From positions 2,768,001 through 2,832,000 of the forward strand of contig CAKNFP010000001.1 of assembly GCA_930633525.1 (NCBI GenBank): DNA of 64,000 nucleotides. Reading direction: 5' to 3'. Below, piece after piece: positions 27,601-36,108 of this stretch; within the stretch, counting starts at the first letter, position 1; each line of letters opens with the position of its first letter. The notes beneath the pieces are model-generated. The model was not told the DNA's origin and did no database searches. It saw only the letters and a program-made list of their open reading frames with translations. The position numbers and the translations under genes were made by a program. This stretch comes from Hyphomicrobiales bacterium. Lineage in GTDB: Bacteria > Pseudomonadota > Alphaproteobacteria > Rhizobiales > Beijerinckiaceae.

Positions 27601-30600
27601 TCGAGGACGGCGCAACCCGCCTCGCAGACACGCTCGACACGCGTCTGGCCGTCTTCGGAAACGCGATCGGCGATGGCAGCACCCGCCTGGTCGAGACCCT
27701 CGATGGCAGGCTGGCCACGTTCAACAGCCACGTCGAGGGCGGTGCCACTCGCCTCGCCGACACCCTCGATATGCGCCTTGCTGTCTTCGGCGATACCATC
27801 GGAAAGGGCAGCACGCGCCTTGTTGCAACGCTCGATGACAGGCTGACGGTCTTCAGCAACAGGATCGAGGGCGGCAGCAGCAAGCTCGCCTTGACCTTGG
27901 ACGAGCGGCTCGCCGCGCTGGACAACTCGGTCGATCAGGGCAGCGAAAAGCTGGCCGCTGCTCTCGACAGCCGGCTCGCCGCATTCGGCAGTCATGTCGA
28001 AGAAGGCAGCGAGAAGCTCACGACCACGCTCGACGACCGGCTCGCGACTTTCAACAACCGCATCGAGGATGGCACCGGCCGCTTGGCGGAAGCGCTTGAC
28101 GGACGCCTCGCGGCGTTCAGCACCACGATCCACGGCGGCGGCGACAAGCTCGCCGCGTCGCTGGATGGCCGGCTACAAGCCTTCGGCGAGCTTGTGGAGA
28201 CCGGCAACAACCAGCTCGCGACCACGCTTGATACAAGGTTGGCCGACTTCGGCTCCACGCTCAGCGACGGCAGCGAAAAGCTCGCCAATACGTTTGACGA
28301 GCGCCTGGCTGTGCTGAGCAGCCACATCAAGGACGGCAGCGGCGCGCTCACCAGCACCATCGACGAACGGATCTCAACCTTCATCGAAGGGATCGAGGCC
28401 GGCAGTTCCCACCTTGCGTCCACGCTGGACGAGCGTCTCTCGGCTTTCGACGGGAGCATCAAGGACGGGAGCAGCGGGCTCGCGACCGCACTCGACGAGC
28501 GCATCGCGGCTTTCGCCAAGACCCTGGCGGATGGCGGCGAACACCTCGCGACAACGGTCGAGGGGCGGCTTGCGGCGTTCGACAGCAGCGTCAAGAACGG
28601 CGGCGGCCAGCTGCTCCAGCTGCTGCAGCAGCGCCTTTCCGCCTTCGAGACCACTGTGGAAAGCGGCACGGGACGCATCACGACAGCGCTCGACGCGCGC
28701 CTGTCGGCCCTCGAGACGACTGTCGAGGGCGGCGCCGGCCGCCTGACCGCCGCGCTCGATGACCGGCTGACCGTGCTGGAAACCAGCCTGGAAAGCGGCA
28801 ACAATCGTCTCAATTCGACGCTCGAGAACAGGCTTGCAGCCTTTACCGACAGCGTGGTCTCGGGCGGGCGGCAGCTCGACACGGTCATTGGCGAGCGCAT
28901 TGCCGGCTTCGAAGACGTGGTCGACACGCGCTCGCGCTCGCTCGACTTCGCTCTTGCCTCACGCCTCGCGAGCTTCGAGAACCTCGTCAATACCGGCGGG
29001 CAGGAGCTCATCGCGACCCTCGGCATGCGTATCGGCAGCCTGCAGGAGCTCATGGAGACACAAGGCCAGAAGCTCGACACGACGCTGACCAACCATATCG
29101 GCACGCTGCAGGAGACCGTCGTCATCCACGGCAGCACGCTCGTGGACCGCATCGCAAAAGACACCGGCCGCTTCACCGAGGTGGTCGAGGCGCAACTTAC
29201 CGCCGTGCGCGACCTGTTCGCGACCCATGGCGAGGAACTCGGTACCGCGCTTGTCGAGCGCAGCCGCTCCGCGGCCGAGGTCATGGAGCAGCAGATCGCG
29301 GCAATCGAACAGCGTTCAGCAGCGAAGAGCGGCGAGATCGCGAAGAACCTCGACACCCTCATCACCGGCATCGACGAGGGCCTCGGAGCTCGCGCCAATG
29401 CCCTGAGCGAGGCGCTGATCCGCCATACAAGCGGCATCGCCCGCGTCCTCGCCGAAGGCGGACGCGACGTGACACATGCCCTGCAGGTCAAGGCCGACGA
29501 GATCGGCAGCATGGTCTCCGGCAAGAGCGAAGCCCTTACCGAGATCCTTTCGCGCAAGGCCGAAGAGATCAACCAGACGCTCGGCGGCCGTGCCCTGGAG
29601 ATCGCCTCCACGCTCGACCAGCGCGTCGCGCGCTTCGAGGAACGCGTCGTCGATCGCCTGGATTCGGTCTCGACCACCCTGGACGAGCGGGGCCGCCGCT
29701 TGAGCGAGGAGCTGACACTGCGGTCTGAGGCCATCGACTCGAGCCTCGGCAATCGCATGGCAGAACTGTCATCGCTGTTCGGCGAGAGGGGCACCAACCT
29801 CGTTACCAGCCTTGGCGACCAGGGCGAGGCGATCGCCCGCGAGCTCGCCTCCATCGGCGAAGCCGTTGTCCGCACGCTCGAGGCGCGCGGCCTGTCCGTG
29901 GCCGATGCCGTCCGCGAGCGCAGCGAACACATGACCGAACTCTTCGCCGCGTCGAGCGAAGGCCTGCGTCAGGCCATCGACGCGGGTACGAGCCAGTCCA
30001 TCGACGCGCTGGTCGCGACCAACGACCGCCTGCGCGGCGAGCTGTCCGGCGTGCTCGGCCGCTTGTCGGAGGCCAACCAGCTCCTGCAGCAGCTTACCGC
30101 CGGCGCCAGCACCAATCTCACGAGCGTCGAGGAGGGCCTCGGCCACCGCGTGCGCGAGCTTGAGACCGTTCTGGCCACCGTGACCCAGGAGGCGCAGCGC
30201 GCCTCCAGCGAGGTGGGGGCGCAGGTGGAGGCTTTGCGCGAAGTGTCGAGCGGGTCCGTTCAGACCGCCAACACGCTCACCCAGCAGCTCGCAACCCAGG
30301 GCCAATCCGTCGCCCAGCTCACGACGGATCACGTCCAGGCGCTCGCGACGGCCGCCTCGACATTGGACAGTGTGGAAACGCGCCTCGGCGCCGCCCTCGA
30401 AAAGCGCCGCGCGACGCTGGAGAACCTGCTCGGCGCCGTGGCGGAGCGCACCGGTGATATCGAGCAGATCACGGGCTCCTTCAACGCGCTGCTGGCCGAT
30501 TCCCTGGAGGATGCCCAGAAGAAGGCACGTCAGATCGGCACGCTCCTGTCCAGCAACGCCGAGTCGACGACACAAGCGCTCACCGAGCAGTTCAACCAGA

Positions 30601-31661
30601 TCCGCGTGACGACCGATCATGAGCGCGAGCAGACCGCCGCGGCGCTGCGCAAGGCCTATGAACAGGTCCTCAAGGAGATGGGCGAAGGTCTCGGCAAAGC
30701 GACCGAACGTTTCCACGGCATTGCGGACGACATGCGCTCTGTCTCCGGCGAGATCCGCCAGGAACTCGATGCAACGCGCCGGGAGCTTCAGCGCGGCATG
30801 GTCGAGCTTCCGCGAGAGACGCAGGAAAGCGCCACCGCGATGCGACGTGTGGTGGCTGATCAGATCAAGGCGCTTAACGAACTGACTGATATCGTGTCCC
30901 GCCAGGGCCGGTCTCTCGACGTGGCCGAGCCTCGGACGAGCCAGCGCGGGGATGCCGGCCCGCGCATGGAAGCGCCCGTGCGCCGGAGCCCCCCTCCTTC
31001 AGCCGAAGGCACAGCGCCTCGCCCGAGTGGGCCAGCGCCGTCCGCGCAGATGCGCCCCCAGGCGACAGCCGTCGCCGATAGTTTCACCGATGCGGCCGCG
31101 CGCCTTGCTCCAGGCCGTCGGGAGGAAGCTGCGGCGCCGACCCCGGCCCCTGGCCCGGCGCGCGATACCAACCCGACGGGAGCCCGTGGCTGGCTGTCTG
31201 ATCTCCTGGTGCGGGCCTCGCGTGATGAAACCGCGCCGAAGGCTACGGACCTCGCTGCCAAGCTCGTGGACGCCCCGCCGCCTGCCCCTCAGGAACGCGG
31301 CGAGCGTTCCCCCCGGCATACGATCGAGCTTCTGGACTCGATCTCGGTCGATATCGCGCGGATGATCGACCACGACGCTGCGCTTGAGCTGTGGGAGCGA
31401 TACAAGCGCGGTGAACGCAACGTCTTCACCCGCCGGCTGTATACGCTCCAGGGCCAACAGACCTTCGAGGAGATCCGGCGGAAGTATCGTCGTGATCCCG
31501 AGTTCAGGGATACGGTGAACCGCTACATCGAGGAATTCGAGAGGCTGCTCGCCGAGGTGTCACGCAAGGACAGGGACTCGGTCATGACCAAGACCTACCT
31601 GACGTCCGAGACGGGCAAGGTCTATACGATGCTCGCCCACGCGACTGGGCGTTTCGACTGA
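24666..31661 (+). CDS. Giant membrane-anchored repeat protein, growth pole ring (GPR/RgsE) type
   Basis: A protein of 2331 aa. It matches in architecture the GPR protein of Agrobacterium and RgsE of Sinorhizobium, which form a ring at the growing pole and are needed for polar growth of Hyphomicrobiales. N-terminal 116 residues are soluble. Two transmembrane helices follow (about 117-137 and 159-181), placing both ends in the cytoplasm. About 450 residues of helical repeats come next, several with clear 22-residue period. Residues 640-1497 are 39 uninterrupted 22-residue apolipoprotein-like repeats. A further long coiled-coil region runs to about 2085. A Pro-rich linker (2086-2208) and a compact C-terminal domain follow (about 2213-2331: HTIELLDSISVDIARMID, YKRGERNVFTRRLYTLQG). 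The ATG at 24666 has GAGG 7 nt upstream. It is monocistronic, with a strong terminator. The family call is from architecture and memory of GPR, not alignment. Confidence 0.85.
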   Translation: MAKENKLVDPTQEALSALEQALTLNVADMQAPGSQAKTADSKDLKDTRLPDTRDDEMFAGKGRDSAPSEPTRPGPNHIDPPRPAAVIAPDPSRVANDDRQSVGALLQTLQQKPSREPLWFAALASLCWLIAMGAFLNARYGVTTNGVENVLATLAPTDWGLMGILLIGPVLLFFVLAILSVRTQEMRHVARAMTGVAVRLAQPETLASEAVVNLSQAVRREVAAIGDGVERALARAGELETLVRSEISTLERAYQGNEIRIRTLIDELVAQREAIVANADRVRGSITGAHENLTQELETAGRNLVEAVTTAGTKAAESLGFKGEQMAQTLDQISDRMLNEMQNRGTGLVDRLSATAESVNVRLATASNEVTALLDKKGLEISQTIEQTGQKLNAGLQESSVEVTRKIAATGSEIADSIARKAGEVNETLRTTGEALGTTLGERGAEVSRRIEEVGAGVATTISQQGSELNETISVAGQKVASTIVLRGTEVTERIEEVGRGVTETIVERGGSLADRLASTGDRIHETIETNGRTLEETLSATGDRVATLIGEQANGAQGAFETSAKRFAEDFVSRTAEFRAAITNQTTEAQELLSGTGNEIVLAVAAQGTRVNDTLARNAETLARTINERSRNLDETLLQRLAAFEQSIEAGGGKLSSSLEGRLAAFEASIATGGGNLTAALDGRLAAFQSGIQDGSGQLAATIEEQLTALSNALQSGGEQLAQTLAGRIDTLKASITEGGQQLSTTLDGRITTFIKSVQAGTHHLSATLEGRLNAFNTSINTGGQLITASIDERLAAFGLRLDDGGKQLANALDERLAALNGGINEGGARLAATLDGRLAALNASVNEGGSQLAATLDERLAALNAGISSGSGQLAATLHDHLSTFGDRINGTSEQLAATLDGRLASFNAAIDTGSHQLATAIDTRLSTFNSRIDDGANRLADALDTRLAVFGNAIGDGSTRLVEALDGRLATFNSHVEDGATRLADTLDTRLAVFGNAIGDGSTRLVETLDGRLATFNSHVEGGATRLADTLDMRLAVFGDTIGKGSTRLVATLDDRLTVFSNRIEGGSSKLALTLDERLAALDNSVDQGSEKLAAALDSRLAAFGSHVEEGSEKLTTTLDDRLATFNNRIEDGTGRLAEALDGRLAAFSTTIHGGGDKLAASLDGRLQAFGELVETGNNQLATTLDTRLADFGSTLSDGSEKLANTFDERLAVLSSHIKDGSGALTSTIDERISTFIEGIEAGSSHLASTLDERLSAFDGSIKDGSSGLATALDERIAAFAKTLADGGEHLATTVEGRLAAFDSSVKNGGGQLLQLLQQRLSAFETTVESGTGRITTALDARLSALETTVEGGAGRLTAALDDRLTVLETSLESGNNRLNSTLENRLAAFTDSVVSGGRQLDTVIGERIAGFEDVVDTRSRSLDFALASRLASFENLVNTGGQELIATLGMRIGSLQELMETQGQKLDTTLTNHIGTLQETVVIHGSTLVDRIAKDTGRFTEVVEAQLTAVRDLFATHGEELGTALVERSRSAAEVMEQQIAAIEQRSAAKSGEIAKNLDTLITGIDEGLGARANALSEALIRHTSGIARVLAEGGRDVTHALQVKADEIGSMVSGKSEALTEILSRKAEEINQTLGGRALEIASTLDQRVARFEERVVDRLDSVSTTLDERGRRLSEELTLRSEAIDSSLGNRMAELSSLFGERGTNLVTSLGDQGEAIARELASIGEAVVRTLEARGLSVADAVRERSEHMTELFAASSEGLRQAIDAGTSQSIDALVATNDRLRGELSGVLGRLSEANQLLQQLTAGASTNLTSVEEGLGHRVRELETVLATVTQEAQRASSEVGAQVEALREVSSGSVQTANTLTQQLATQGQSVAQLTTDHVQALATAASTLDSVETRLGAALEKRRATLENLLGAVAERTGDIEQITGSFNALLADSLEDAQKKARQIGTLLSSNAESTTQALTEQFNQIRVTTDHEREQTAAALRKAYEQVLKEMGEGLGKATERFHGIADDMRSVSGEIRQELDATRRELQRGMVELPRETQESATAMRRVVADQIKALNELTDIVSRQGRSLDVAEPRTSQRGDAGPRMEAPVRRSPPPSAEGTAPRPSGPAPSAQMRPQATAVADSFTDAAARLAPGRREEAAAPTPAPGPARDTNPTGARGWLSDLLVRASRDETAPKATDLAAKLVDAPPPAPQERGERSPRHTIELLDSISVDIARMIDHDAALELWERYKRGERNVFTRRLYTLQGQQTFEEIRRKYRRDPEFRDTVNRYIEEFERLLAEVSRKDRDSVMTKTYLTSETGKVYTMLAHATGRFD
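26583..29156 (+). repeat. Array of 39 exact 22-codon (66-bp) repeats inside the giant gene
   Basis: Counting from Gln640 (QRLAAFEQ) to Ala1497 (LVDRIA) gives exactly 39 units of 22 residues, 2574 bp, with no insertion or deletion. The consensus is xRLAAFxxxIxxGGxxLAxxLD: hydrophobic at positions 3, 6, 10, 17 and 21, a central Gly-Gly or Gly-Ser at 13-14, and Asp or Glu at 22. Twenty-two residues equal two hendecads, the geometry of apolipoprotein helices and straight coiled coils. Confidence 0.95.
27510..27773 (+). repeat. Recent 132-bp (two-unit) duplication in the repeat array
   Basis: Positions 27510-27641 and 27642-27773 are tandem copies. The first roughly 96 nt differ at only two sites, whereas other units of the array share protein pattern but have diverged DNA. 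The protein copies read TRLAVFGNAIGDGSTRLVE and GRLATFNSHVE twice. This indicates a recent unit gain by recombination or slippage. Confidence 0.9.
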
Positions 31662-31672
31662 AACGTTCTCGA

Positions 31673-31709
31673 AAAAACGGGCCCGATCAATAAGATCGGG
31701 CCCGTTTTT
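31673..31709 (+). terminator. Strong terminator of the giant repeat gene
   Basis: A perfect 16-bp stem (31673-31688 with 31694-31709, loop AATAA) has an A-run on the ascending and a T-run on the descending arm. It begins 11 nt after the stop codon. Confidence 0.93.
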
Positions 31710-32124
31710 GATTCAGATGCTGCGCTCCGCCGCCCGCGAATACGCGGACCTGCGGACTATCGCGATATCCGTTGAATCAATCTCTGAAGACGATGGAGGC
31801 GGGCGTCTACTGCAAGTCCGTCTGTTGCAGGCATGCTCCGCTTAAATTGGCGGCTCGGCCTGAGCCGGCATCCCACCCAGGTCATGGCCCACCAGCGCGC
31901 GTCCGACCCAAAAAGAATCCACGATCAGCGAGATAGCGCCGCTTCCGGAATCAGAATGAGAGCGCCTGGCCGCGACCGATTGGAGTGAATGGACGGCTAG
32001 GGGGAGGCTGCAGCCGAGCGCGCTCTATCCAAGCTGGCGCTGGAACGACGACGCATTCGTCGGCTTGCCTGAGGCTTGAAAGCGGCGAACGATCAGGGAT
32101 GGCGGATCGCGACGGTGCGCTGGA
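31710..32124. other. Intergenic region, no gene seen
   Basis: This 415-nt stretch lies between two convergent transcription units. Frames in it are short, lack ribosome-binding sites and show no protein pattern I recognise. No hairpin typical of a small RNA was evident, although that cannot be excluded without a fold. Confidence 0.5.
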
Positions 32125-32745
32125 TCACGCCCAGCGCACGATATCCCGGAGCACGCTCCCAAGCGCCTCGTCCAAGGCCGCAGCGCCCGCCGGACCGGAC
32201 AAGGTGCCACTAACGGGTACCTTGGCGGTGAAGATACGCGCAGAAACCACCTGCCCTGTCGAGGCATCGATGATGCGCGCTGCGATCTGGACGACGGCCT
32301 CGCCGGTGCCCGCTGTGATGTAGAACTGGCGCAATTCCGTCGCCAATTGCAAAGCGGCGATGGTGCCATCGCCCGGCCGCCCGACCCGGCGCAACTGGCC
32401 CGCATTCGTGAACGTCTGGATCAGACGTGTCTGCACGAGAGCTGGCAACCTGTCACTCCATTGGGCTCCGCTCAGGCTCGATACGGCTCCCGTGCGATCA
32501 TGGACGACGATCTGCTGGCTGTTGAGGGTCTCAAGGGCAACCGGTTCCGTCACGGCAAGCTGCCGCCCGCCACGCGCGCTCAAGCCGCTGCTCGGCGCGG
32601 TGAGATCGAAGGTCGGGGGCGGCGGTGAGGCGCAGGCGCCCAAACCGAGGGTCACCATCAACGACAAGGCTCGGACGGTCCATCCGCGCCCATCGATAGC
32701 CGTTTGCCGGGGACTGCCGCCGCGCGGCTCGCTCGCAGAACCCAT
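32125..32745 (-). CDS. ABC-type transport auxiliary lipoprotein (PqiC/YmbA-like)
   Basis: Periplasmic-facing lipoprotein partner of an MCE lipid transporter. The protein is 206 aa. Its signal sequence ends in a lipobox LGAC followed by ASPPPPTFDL, the TFDLxAP-like start typical of the ABC_trans_aux family. The remainder alternates beta strands and helices (VVHDRTGAVSSLSGAQWSDRLPALVQ, cited as location only). The second of two adjacent ATGs (32745) gives 7-nt spacing from GGAGG; 32748 is possible. It is last in the mlaE-mlaF-mlaD-lipoprotein operon, 44 nt after mlaD. Confidence 0.85.
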   Translation of the reverse strand: MGSASEPRGGSPRQTAIDGRGWTVRALSLMVTLGLGACASPPPPTFDLTAPSSGLSARGGRQLAVTEPVALETLNSQQIVVHDRTGAVSSLSGAQWSDRLPALVQTRLIQTFTNAGQLRRVGRPGDGTIAALQLATELRQFYITAGTGEAVVQIAARIIDASTGQVVSARIFTAKVPVSGTLSGPAGAAALDEALGSVLRDIVRWA

Positions 32746-32789
32746 CATAACGCCTCCAGAGCGCGGGTGTAGTGAAGGGAACCGGCCCA

Positions 32790-33905
32790 TCAGCGCGGGC
32801 CGCTATAGGCTGGCAAATTCGGCTTGGCGCCGAAAATGAACTGCTGGGGATTACGCTGCACACTCTGCAGGGTGCGGTTGAGGTCGTTGAGCGTCCGGCG
32901 CGCGTCACTCGTCAGAGCCTCGACGTTACCAAGGCCAGGACCGGTAAAGCGCTTGATGCCTGCCGTGATCTCGGCGGTTCGCACGTCGAGGTTTGTGGCA
33001 AGCGTGCGGATGGCCCGCGCGGCCTCGGCAACCTGGTCAAACGCACCCTTGCCATCCGGAGAGCTCAGGAGACCCTGGGCTGACTTCAGCACGCCCTCGA
33101 CCTGGTCGGCCGCGCGGTCGAGCTTGGCGGTCAGCGAATTCACGTTGCGCAGGATCGTCTGCACGTCACCGGCGTTGTCGCCGAGGGCGGCCGTGAACCG
33201 GTCGACATTAGTGACGATCTCGGAAATCTTGTTCGTATCGACAGCCTTGATCGCCGCATCGAGGCTGGTCGACAGGCTCGACAAGCTCTTCGCCGTGTCT
33301 CCGGCGCTCGACAGAAGCTGATTGACGTTGTCGGAGTTGTCGCCAAGGGCCTGGGAGAACTTCTCGACATTGCGGACCGTGTTGGCGATCGGCGTCTGCG
33401 CATCGCCCACGACGCTGTCGATCTTGTTGAGCACGTCGTCGGCGCGCCGCGCCAGCCGCTGGGCCGTTTCCAGCAGGTCCTGAAAGTCCGACCGGTCGGC
33501 GTAGATCGTCGGCATCGGCTGGCCGGCCGCCGCCACCAGCGGCGCCGCCTTGGGATCGCCGCCCGTCATCTGGATGGAGGCGACGCCCGTCAAGCCCTGG
33601 TATTCGAGACGTGCCTTGGTATCCGAGTTGATCGGCACGCCGGAATCGACATCGACGATGGCAACCACGTGGCGCGGATCTTCCGGCAGGAGGCTGATGC
33701 TGCGCACTTCGCCGACCCGCAGGCCGTTGAACAACACCGAGGCGCCTCGCGAAAGGCCGGAGACGGACCCTGTAAAGACCACCCGATAGGATTCGCGCGT
33801 GCCGCCGCTGCCCAGCGCCGCGAACCAGTAGACGAACAGGAACGCGCCTGTGACGACAGCAAGGGTAAACAGACCGATCAGAGCGTAGTTGGCGCGTGTT
33901 TCCAT
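32790..33905 (-). CDS. mlaD: MCE (MlaD-type) lipid-binding protein
   Basis: Membrane-anchored MCE subunit, expected to form a hexameric ring that carries phospholipids across the periplasm. The protein is 371 aa: one N-terminal transmembrane helix (about 7-28), an MCE domain (about 39-117, with YRVVFTGSVSGLSRGASVLFNGLRVG region and the TGVASIQMTGG end), and a long helical C-terminal part (about 140-345) that would form the central tunnel. It is longer than E. coli MlaD (183 aa), as usual for Rhizobiales. The ATG at 33905 is 6 nt from the mlaF stop. Confidence 0.93.
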   Translation of the reverse strand: METRANYALIGLFTLAVVTGAFLFVYWFAALGSGGTRESYRVVFTGSVSGLSRGASVLFNGLRVGEVRSISLLPEDPRHVVAIVDVDSGVPINSDTKARLEYQGLTGVASIQMTGGDPKAAPLVAAAGQPMPTIYADRSDFQDLLETAQRLARRADDVLNKIDSVVGDAQTPIANTVRNVEKFSQALGDNSDNVNQLLSSAGDTAKSLSSLSTSLDAAIKAVDTNKISEIVTNVDRFTAALGDNAGDVQTILRNVNSLTAKLDRAADQVEGVLKSAQGLLSSPDGKGAFDQVAEAARAIRTLATNLDVRTAEITAGIKRFTGPGLGNVEALTSDARRTLNDLNRTLQSVQRNPQQFIFGAKPNLPAYSGPR

Positions 33906-33911
33906 GGCTTG

Positions 33912-34763
33912 CTAACTATCACCCATCACTGCGCGCGCTCTCTTGCCATGGAAATATGCCTTCACCCAGGCATTGTCAGATGCCAGCATAGCCTCGATTG
34001 ACCCTTGAGCGATGATACGTCCTTCGCCCAGTGCCGCAATCCTGTCGCACACCGAATGAAGACTGTCGAGATCGTGGGTTACCATGAAGACCGTCAAGCC
34101 CAGCGTCTTCTGCAAGGTCGCGATCAAATCGTCGAACTCGCCCGCGCCGATCGGGTCGAGGCCCGAGGTTGGTTCGTCGAGGAAGACGATCTCCGGATCG
34201 AGTGCCAGAGCCCGCGCCAATGCGGCGCGCTTGATCATGCCGCCGGAAAGGTCGGACGGGTACTTGTCCGCGGCATCGGCCTTCAGGCCGACCATCTCGA
34301 TCTTCAACATGGCCAGCTCATCCAGCAAGCGTTCCGACATGCTGAGATATTCCCGCATCGGCACCTGAATGTTCTGCTTGACGGTCAGCGCCGAAAAGAG
34401 GGCTCCTTGCTGGAAGAGAACCCCCCATCGCCGCTCCACAGCCCGACGCGAATCGTCGCTGAGCTCATCAAGATCCTCGCCGAAAACCTCAATGGTGCCG
34501 TGGCGCTTGCGAACCAGCCCCAGGATCGTACGGGTCAACACGGACTTGCCCATACCCGAGGCGCCCACGAAGCCCAGGATCTCGCCTCGATACACGTCGA
34601 GGTCCAGGCCCTTCATGATGGTCTTCTCGCCGAAGCCGACCTCCAGGTCCCTGACCCGGATGACAATCTCGCGATTGTGCTCGCCGGTGCGGCCGCCCGC
34701 ATCATCGGCATAGCCCGGCTCTGGGGACCCTCCGTTGGTCGATGCGAGCTGCTGCTGGTCCAT
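33912..34763 (-). CDS. mlaF: Mla-type lipid ABC transporter ATPase
   Basis: Cytoplasmic ATPase driving lipid movement between membranes. The protein is 283 aa. The Walker A is GASGMGKS, the Q-loop region reads LFQQGALFS, the signature is LSGGM, Walker B is IVFLDEPTSGLDP, and the H-loop is VTHD. The variant signature LSGGMIKRAALARAL is typical of MlaF. About 33 extra N-terminal residues precede the ABC domain. The ATG at 34763 has GAGG 5 nt upstream, and starts 7 nt after the mlaE stop. Confidence 0.95.
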   Translation of the reverse strand: MDQQQLASTNGGSPEPGYADDAGGRTGEHNREIVIRVRDLEVGFGEKTIMKGLDLDVYRGEILGFVGASGMGKSVLTRTILGLVRKRHGTIEVFGEDLDELSDDSRRAVERRWGVLFQQGALFSALTVKQNIQVPMREYLSMSERLLDELAMLKIEMVGLKADAADKYPSDLSGGMIKRAALARALALDPEIVFLDEPTSGLDPIGAGEFDDLIATLQKTLGLTVFMVTHDLDSLHSVCDRIAALGEGRIIAQGSIEAMLASDNAWVKAYFHGKRARAVMGDS

Positions 34764-34770
34764 GCGCGCC

Positions 34771-35904
34771 TCAGAAGCGAATCGCGGCGAAGAACATCGC
34801 GAACAAGCCGTCCACGACGATCACCATGAAAATTGACTTCACGACCGCGGCCGTCACCTGCCGGCCGAGCGATTCAGCCGATCCCGCGACAGCCAGCCCC
34901 TCAAGGGAAGCAATCAGGCCGATGACAAGCGCCATGAACGGCGCCTTGATCATGCCGACGAGGAAGGTGTTGAAGTCGATCGCCGATTGCAGGCGGGCCA
35001 GATAGATCTCGGGGCTGATGCCTCCATAGATCCAAGCCACCAACCCGCCACCGAACAGCGCCGCCATCTCCGAGATGAAGGTGAGCAGCGGCAAGCCGAT
35101 GATCAAGGCAAGAACGCGGGGGATGATCAAAACCTCGATGGGATCGAGGCCCATCACGCGCAAGGCATCCACCTCCTCGCGCATCTTCATCGAGCCGATC
35201 TCCGCGGTGAAGGCGCTTCCCGAGCGGCCGGCCACCATGATCGACGTGAGCAGCACGCCGAGTTCGCGCAGCACGAGGATGCCGACCAAGTCCACCACGA
35301 AGGTGACGGCGCCGAAGCGTTGCAGCTGGAAAATGCCCTGCTGGGCAATGATGCAACCCACAAGAAACGAAATGAGCGCGATGATCGGCACGCCCCGGAA
35401 GGCGACCTGTTCAAGCTGATTGATAAGGGCCGTGAAGCGGAATCGCCGAGGATTGGCAAAAACGCGCGCAAGCCCGGCGGTGGTTTCGCCAAGAAAGCTG
35501 ATGCCGCGCGCCATGTCCCGCCCGGCATCGACCACAGCCTCGCCGACCTCCGCCAGAAAATCGACGAGCTTGGACTTCCGGCGTTTTGTTAGTTCATTGC
35601 CGCTACGGTAGGCGATCTCGTTGAGGAGAATGCTCTGCTCAGGACGCGCGCCCACGAAATCGGCGTGCAAGCCGCGATCGCCAAGCTCATGGCGCGTGCG
35701 ATCAAGCACCCAGGCACCCAGAGTATCGAGGCGCTGGATACCTGAAATATCGAGGATGACGCGGCCGGCTCCCTGGCTTGCGTCAATCAGGGTCTGCGCC
35801 TCTTTCTCGACAGCGGCCGCGTAAGGTGCCGTCCAAAGCCCGGAGAGCGTCGCCCTGATTTCGCTGCCAGCCTCTTCGGTCGCGGCGGTGGGTCCTGCGT
35901 TCAT
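34771..35904 (-). CDS. mlaE: MlaE-family permease with N-terminal STAS domain
   Basis: Inner-membrane permease of the lipid transporter. The protein is 377 aa. Residues about 15-105 form a STAS domain (VILDISGIQRLDTLGAWVL), here fused rather than encoded as a separate MlaB. The permease domain follows, with family motifs FRGVPIIALISFLVGCIIA, LRELGVLLTSIMVAGRSGSA and EIGSMKMREEVDAL, and about five transmembrane helices. The start at 35904 (MNAGPTAATEE) was chosen because everything upstream overlaps the divergent epimerase region and lacks similarity; its SD is weak. It is the first gene of the operon mlaE-mlaF-mlaD-lipoprotein. Confidence 0.93.
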   Translation of the reverse strand: MNAGPTAATEEAGSEIRATLSGLWTAPYAAAVEKEAQTLIDASQGAGRVILDISGIQRLDTLGAWVLDRTRHELGDRGLHADFVGARPEQSILLNEIAYRSGNELTKRRKSKLVDFLAEVGEAVVDAGRDMARGISFLGETTAGLARVFANPRRFRFTALINQLEQVAFRGVPIIALISFLVGCIIAQQGIFQLQRFGAVTFVVDLVGILVLRELGVLLTSIMVAGRSGSAFTAEIGSMKMREEVDALRVMGLDPIEVLIIPRVLALIIGLPLLTFISEMAALFGGGLVAWIYGGISPEIYLARLQSAIDFNTFLVGMIKAPFMALVIGLIASLEGLAVAGSAESLGRQVTAAVVKSIFMVIVVDGLFAMFFAAIRF

Positions 35905-36108
35905 GCACCTGTCTTGCCAGCCGACATCCACCCCCCCAGCGGACATCACGATTCCCAGTTTACGGCATCTGCAATCACGGATAGCGGCGATACCCCTCGA
36001 TGTCGAGCAAACCCATGCCGTACCGACGGAATAAGTGGTAAAGCTGCATCGCTGCAACATCACGGCGAAAGTCGTGGTTACCACATCCGGTCCACCAGAA
36101 GGTCTGTC

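Noticed and set aside
24549..28133. 1194-codon minus-strand frame opposite the giant repeat gene
   Set aside because: It is an artefact of the repeat codons read backwards; the plus-strand protein has membrane helices, an SD and exact 22-residue phase.
26583..29156. Regular 66-bp repetition suggestive of a CRISPR array
   Set aside because: The units are contiguous coding repeats with no spacers, fully open in one frame.
27992..29932. 646-codon minus-strand frame within the repeat array
   Set aside because: Ser/Arg-rich low-complexity shadow of the repeat gene.
31985..32323. 112-codon plus-strand frame after the giant gene
   Set aside because: It overlaps the Mla lipoprotein gene in antisense and has no SD.
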